DNA of 35,841 bases from Bacteroidales bacterium. Its GTDB lineage: Bacteria > Bacteroidota > Bacteroidia > Bacteroidales > F082. Positions 33,099 to 35,841 of this stretch are shown in pieces. Positions within the stretch are counted from its first letter, which is position 1. Each line of letters opens with the position of its first letter. Under the pieces are notes generated by a model. That model was not told the origin of the DNA. It saw only the letters and a program-made list of their open reading frames with translations, and did no database searches. Location: the NCBI GenBank assembly GCA_017439405.1, contig JAFSJF010000158.1:1-35841 (forward strand), in the 5' to 3' direction. Made by a program: the position numbers and the translations under genes.

Positions 33099-34166
33099 AT
33101 GGGAGCTTACATTACAAGGAAGTTGCTATACGGTATTGCGGTGCTCTGGGGTGTCGCGACGCTGGTGTTTTTCCTGTTCAACATCCTGCCTGGCGACCCC
33201 GCCCAGATGATGCTCGGACAGCGTGCCGACGAAGCCTCGGTGAATGCCATTCGCGAAGAATTAGGTCTAAACCAAAGCATTGGGAAACAATATGTTGACT
33301 ACTTGAACGACCTTGTTCCGATTTCGTTATACGATGTCTCGGACGGTGGTCGGAAGTTGGGGAAAATCGGGCGTTACGCCAAGATAGCCACGTTGGGCTC
33401 GACAGCTGTCGTGCTGAAAGCACCCTATTTGCGCATGTCGTACCAAAGCAAGCGCAAGGTATCCGAAGTGCTCGGCGAGGCTTTTCCGAACACCTTGCTT
33501 TTGGCGGCGGTTTCCATTTCCATAGCTATGGTTTTGGGCTTGCTCGTCGGCATCCTGACGGCAGTGTTCAACACCAGTTTTCTCAACAAGTTAACCCTTT
33601 TCGTCACCACGATTGGCATGTCGCTGCCTTCGTTTTTCGCTGCCATCCTGATGGCTTGGGTTTTCGGTTTTTTGCTGGAAAGCCATACGGGCTTGGGCAT
33701 GACGGGCAGTCTTTACACCGTCGATGAATATGGTAGGGGAGAGTTCCTGAGCCTGCGCAACCTCATCTTGCCCGCCTTGACTTTGGGGATGCGCCCTTTG
33801 GCCGTGGTCACTGAGCTGACGCGCACCTCCTTGCTCGAAGCCCTGTCGATGGACTATGTGCGCACGGCACGCGCCAAGGGCCTGAAGCCGTTTCGCGTCA
33901 TCTGCATCCATGCCTTGCGCAACGCCTTGAACCCCGTCGTGACGGCGGTTTCGGGCTGGTTCGCCTCGCTGCTTGCGGGTGCGGTGTTCGTGGAGTACGT
34001 CTTCGACTGGAAAGGCATTGGCGTGGTGGTGGTCGATGCACTCGACAAGTACGACTTCCCCGTCATCATGGGTGCGGTGCTGCTGATTGCGGTCATGCTG
34101 GTGTTCGTCAACATCATCGTTGATATCGTCTATGGGTTCATCGACCCGAGAGTGAGGATTAGTTGA
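33099..34166 (+). CDS. ABC transporter permease, OppB/DppB type
   Basis: 355 residues. The start MGAYITRKLLYGIAVLWGVATLVFFLFNILPGDPA is the typical OppB N-terminus, followed by a longer periplasmic loop (~60-120) and about five core helices. The EAA loop that contacts the ATPase is at ~245-270 (LSMDYVRTARAKGLKPFRVICIHALRNALNPVV). Family role: one half of the membrane channel of a peptide, oligopeptide or nickel importer. The partner permease (OppC), ATPases and binding protein are not in the window, so the gene is isolated here. Its stop codon TGA lies inside the first unit of a heptad repeat array. Confidence 0.9.
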   Translation: MGAYITRKLLYGIAVLWGVATLVFFLFNILPGDPAQMMLGQRADEASVNAIREELGLNQSIGKQYVDYLNDLVPISLYDVSDGGRKLGKIGRYAKIATLGSTAVVLKAPYLRMSYQSKRKVSEVLGEAFPNTLLLAAVSISIAMVLGLLVGILTAVFNTSFLNKLTLFVTTIGMSLPSFFAAILMAWVFGFLLESHTGLGMTGSLYTVDEYGRGEFLSLRNLILPALTLGMRPLAVVTELTRTSLLEALSMDYVRTARAKGLKPFRVICIHALRNALNPVVTAVSGWFASLLAGAVFVEYVFDWKGIGVVVVDALDKYDFPVIMGAVLLIAVMLVFVNIIVDIVYGFIDPRVRIS

Positions 34167-34204
34167 CAGTTGAAAATTGATAATTGGTAATTGATTGTTG
34201 AATT
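34163..34204. repeat. Six-unit TTGACAG-type heptad array between permease and thioesterase
   Basis: Six in-phase 7-nt units: TTGACAG, TTGAAAA, TTGATAA, TTGGTAA, TTGATTG, TTGAATT. The permease stop codon is inside unit one and the likely thioesterase TTG start overlaps the last unit, so the array is the entire spacer. It is the same family and unit number as 24754-24795. Confidence 0.85.
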
Positions 34205-34958
34205 GGAAAAGATAGGAAAATACGAATTCGTGGCCGAGCCGTTCCACTGCGATTTTTCGGGACGGATGTTTCTCGGCCATCTTGGAAACCAGATGCTTAA
34301 CGCTGCCGACTTCCATTCCACCGACCGTGGTTTCGGGATGAAATACCTGATGACAATACAACGCTCTTGGGTGCTGTCGAGGTTGGCCATCGAGATGTCG
34401 GAAATGCCAGGGCAGCACGAGCGTTATGCGGTGGAGACGTGGGTCGAGAGTGCCATGCGTTTCTTCACAAGCCGCAATTTCCGCGTTTCGGGCGCAGACG
34501 GGAAAGTGTATGGCTACGGACGTTCCATCTGGGCGATGATCGACACCGAGACGCGCCAACCCACCGACATCTACGCCATCGACGACGGCGCCATCGACAA
34601 CTGGATTGTGGCCGACAAGCCTTGCCCGATTGAAAAAGGCGGTCGGGTGAAAGTCTCCGGAAACGCTGGCTTTGTGCGAAGCATCGATGTCCACTACAAC
34701 GACATCGACATCAACGGGCATGTCAATTCGGTGAAATACATCGAACATGTGCTGGATTTGTGGGACATTGGATGGTATCGCGAGCATCGGCTCAAACGCT
34801 TCGAGATTGCCTATGTCGCCGAAGCGTACCAAGGCGACCAACTACGTTTTTATAGGGAGCAAACCGCAGAGAATGAGTATAGTGTCCGTTTGGCTAAGAT
34901 TGAGAAGATGAGAGGGGTTGAGGTAGAAGTGTGCCGTTGCAAGGCAATGTTTGCATAG
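34203..34958 (+). CDS. Acyl-ACP thioesterase (FatA/FatB-like)
   Basis: About 251 residues if started at TTG 34203 (MEKIGKYEFVAEPFHCDFSG); TTG 34191 would add four. No in-frame ATG lies near this conserved beginning, the first being 34267. The protein is a double hot-dog thioesterase: ARAMSWVLSRLAIEM-like first hot dog (WVLSRLAIEM), then a second with YNDIDINGHVNSVKYIEHVLD holding the catalytic Asn/His, as in plant-type acyl-ACP thioesterases (PF01643). It would release fatty acids from acyl-ACP in the cytoplasm. The upstream heptad array abuts the start codon. The same frame stays open after the TAG for 50 codons. Confidence 0.88.
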   Translation: MEKIGKYEFVAEPFHCDFSGRMFLGHLGNQMLNAADFHSTDRGFGMKYLMTIQRSWVLSRLAIEMSEMPGQHERYAVETWVESAMRFFTSRNFRVSGADGKVYGYGRSIWAMIDTETRQPTDIYAIDDGAIDNWIVADKPCPIEKGGRVKVSGNAGFVRSIDVHYNDIDINGHVNSVKYIEHVLDLWDIGWYREHRLKRFEIAYVAEAYQGDQLRFYREQTAENEYSVRLAKIEKMRGVEVEVCRCKAMFA

Positions 34959-35111
34959 GATAATAACTTGGATGCTATTCATCATCTTGGCGCCTCGCTG
35001 AAAGACTTGGGCAAGAAGCTCTTCGCCTTTTCCAAAATGGAAACCCCAGCGGAAAAAAATCTTGCCTTACTGATTTTTGTTTGCATAATCTTCCTATCTT
35101 TGCCCCAATAA
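34959..35111 (+). pseudogene. Possible remnant of a DNA-binding-protein tail (GASLKDLGKK motif)
   Basis: Directly after the thioesterase TAG, in the same frame, 50 codons remain open to TAA 35109-35111. They read AIHHLGASLKDLGKKLFAFSKME and then a hydrophobic stretch. The GASLKDLGKK-FAFSKM pattern is familiar to me as a C-terminal tail of Bacteroidota ORF6N/RhuM-like or related accessory proteins, but I cannot confirm this. No start codon or upstream domain is present, so it is either a gene scar or a readthrough extension of the thioesterase. Confidence 0.4.
35095..35102 (+). promoter_or_regulatory. Putative -7 box upstream of the long hairpin and BspA-like gene
   Basis: TATCTTTG matches TAnnTTTG. 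TTG at 35077-35079 lies upstream with a 15-bp spacer, shorter than the 18-20 bp of other promoters here. Transcription from it would give a ~310-nt leader that contains the 35197-35316 hairpin. Confidence 0.4.
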
Positions 35112-35196
35112 TCCACTCAAAGTCTAACCAAACAAATCCGTATGAAATAACCCCTCCGAGCATAATTCGATGATATAGCATTAGCTTAAAGGCTTG

Positions 35197-35316
35197 TGCA
35201 ACTGAAACTTCCACATATTCAATTGCGTCACAGGCAGTAAAGCCGATGTCCATGTGTTTTCACATGGGCTTTACTGATTAATTGTGATGCATAGGTTGTG
35301 GAAGACCTCAGTTGTA
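35197..35316 (+). ncRNA. Long interrupted hairpin: candidate structured RNA or MITE
   Basis: Five nested stems can be drawn over 120 nt: TGCAACTGA (35197-35205) with TCAGTTGTA (35308-35316, one wobble); CTTCCACA (35208-35215) with TGTGGAAG (35297-35304); TGCGTCACA (35224-35232) with TGTGATGCA (35283-35291, one wobble); CAGTAAAGC (35235-35243) with GCTTTACTG (35268-35276); and CCATGTG (35250-35256) with CACATGG (35261-35267), closed by TTTT. Small internal loops separate the stems. No coding frame and no T-tract fit. It could be a leader RNA of the BspA-like gene, an independent RNA, or a palindromic mobile element. The strand is assigned by the gene that follows. Confidence 0.55.
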
Positions 35317-35418
35317 GAATTGAAAAGTAATAAGTCCATGTTTTTTTTATCGCCCGCTCGGGAAGAGGATAACAAGAGAAAACACAATCCAATTAATACT
35401 AACTAAATTCTTAACATT

Positions 35419-35841
35419 ATGAATGTAAATATTTTACATTGGAAAAGGGCGGCCCGCGCCGTCCTGCTCTTCCTGCTGCTGAGTGTGGTGGGAATGACGA
35501 ATGCCTTGGCCCTCGACTTCACCGAGGGCAACCTGACCTACACCGTGAACGAGGGCGGCACCTCCGTGACCGTGACCGGCCACGCCAACGGCACCTCCGC
35601 CACCGGCGCACTCGACATCCCGCAAAGCGTGACCCACGGGGCTTACACTTATGCGGTGACTGACATTCAGGCTTCTGCGTTTTCTGGCTGCACGGGTATT
35701 ACCTCCGTAACCATTCCCAACACCGTGACGACCATTGGGAACTATGCCTTCTACGGCTGTAGCGGCCTGCTTACGGCCACCATTGGCACTGCCGTGACTT
35801 CCATAGGGCGATATGCTTTTGGATATTGTAGTGGTCTGCTC
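35419..35841 (+). CDS. BspA-like leucine-rich-repeat surface protein (3' partial)
   Basis: 141 residues, open to the window edge. Signal peptide about residues 1-30 (a basic start, then AVLLFLLLSVVGMTNALA). A beta-rich N-terminal segment (~33-75, LDFTEGNLTYTVNEGG) follows, then BspA-type LRR_5 units: ITSVTIPNTVTTIGNYAFYG, then a second TAVTSIGRYAFGYC unit. These repeats, (x)SVTIPxxVTxIGxxAFxxC, are common in surface proteins of gut Bacteroidales and usually end in a T9SS sorting domain, here beyond the window. The coding part is GC-rich against the AT-rich 460-bp upstream spacer. Adhesion or nutrient-binding roles are known for some members only. Confidence 0.88.
   Translation, partial: MNVNILHWKRAARAVLLFLLLSVVGMTNALALDFTEGNLTYTVNEGGTSVTVTGHANGTSATGALDIPQSVTHGAYTYAVTDIQASAFSGCTGITSVTIPNTVTTIGNYAFYGCSGLLTATIGTAVTSIGRYAFGYCSGLL

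Noticed and set aside
33591-34841. 416-codon minus-strand open frame
   Set aside because: It crosses the permease, the repeat array and the thioesterase on the opposite strand; no motif, and both sense genes are well supported.
35197-35316. Retron msr-msd or riboswitch of a known class
   Set aside because: No reverse transcriptase is near, and the nested stems do not match the layout of riboswitch classes I know.

Overview
The window comes from a chromosome of the order Bacteroidales (phylum Bacteroidota), probably an uncultured gut- or rumen-type lineage. The evidence is a C-terminal type IX secretion sorting domain at the left edge, a BspA-like leucine-rich-repeat surface protein at the right edge, Bacteroidota-type promoters (TTG about 18-20 bp upstream of TAnnTTTG), a tamB homologue divergent from tsaD, folP next to cdaA, a DUF1599 gene next to a DoxX gene, and a RecB/AddA-like helicase-nuclease. 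No phage, integrase, transposase or CRISPR array is visible.

Layout. 1-0.8 kb: end of a secreted T9SS cargo protein. 0.9-9.7 kb: tsaD (minus), divergent from a tamB-like gene that overlaps a UvrD/RecB-type helicase-nuclease gene. 9.7-13.3 kb: a decayed gene tail, then a periplasmic tricorn-like protease. 13.4-18.4 kb (minus strand): pepD, a block of 7-nt repeats, an ATPase-nuclease of the archaeal-ATPase/DUF234 type with two tandem palindromes at its promoter, rpe, a shortened membrane glycosyltransferase-like gene, and tRNA-Glu(CUC) and tRNA-Arg(ACG). 18.4-22.6 kb: a beta-helix lipoprotein facing a TPR histidine kinase/LuxR-type response regulator pair across a palindrome-rich divergent promoter. 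22.6-29.5 kb: an M48 metalloprotease lipoprotein, then an SPFH gene followed by a tight array of small membrane proteins (two families, two members carrying a shared soluble C-terminal domain), a CPBP intramembrane protease, an Arc-type ribbon-helix-helix protein and a 61-residue membrane protein. 29.5-34.96 kb: cdaA and folP (minus), DUF1599 and DoxX/thioredoxin-like genes (plus), a 135-bp inverted-repeat element, an OppB-type permease and an acyl-ACP thioesterase. 34.96-35.8 kb: a decayed gene tail, a 120-nt long hairpin, and the start of a BspA-like gene.

The best candidate for an undescribed system is the 23.8-29.5 kb cluster. Two unrelated transmembrane modules each occur alone and fused to the same C-terminal PH-like domain, beside an SPFH scaffold, an intramembrane protease and a small DNA-binding protein, with overlapping or closely spaced reading frames. 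Other notable structure is non-coding: heptanucleotide repeat arrays that begin at stop codons, the tandem 14-bp palindromes in front of the ATPase-nuclease, and the long hairpin before the surface-protein gene. All functional statements are by reading motifs; no database search was possible.
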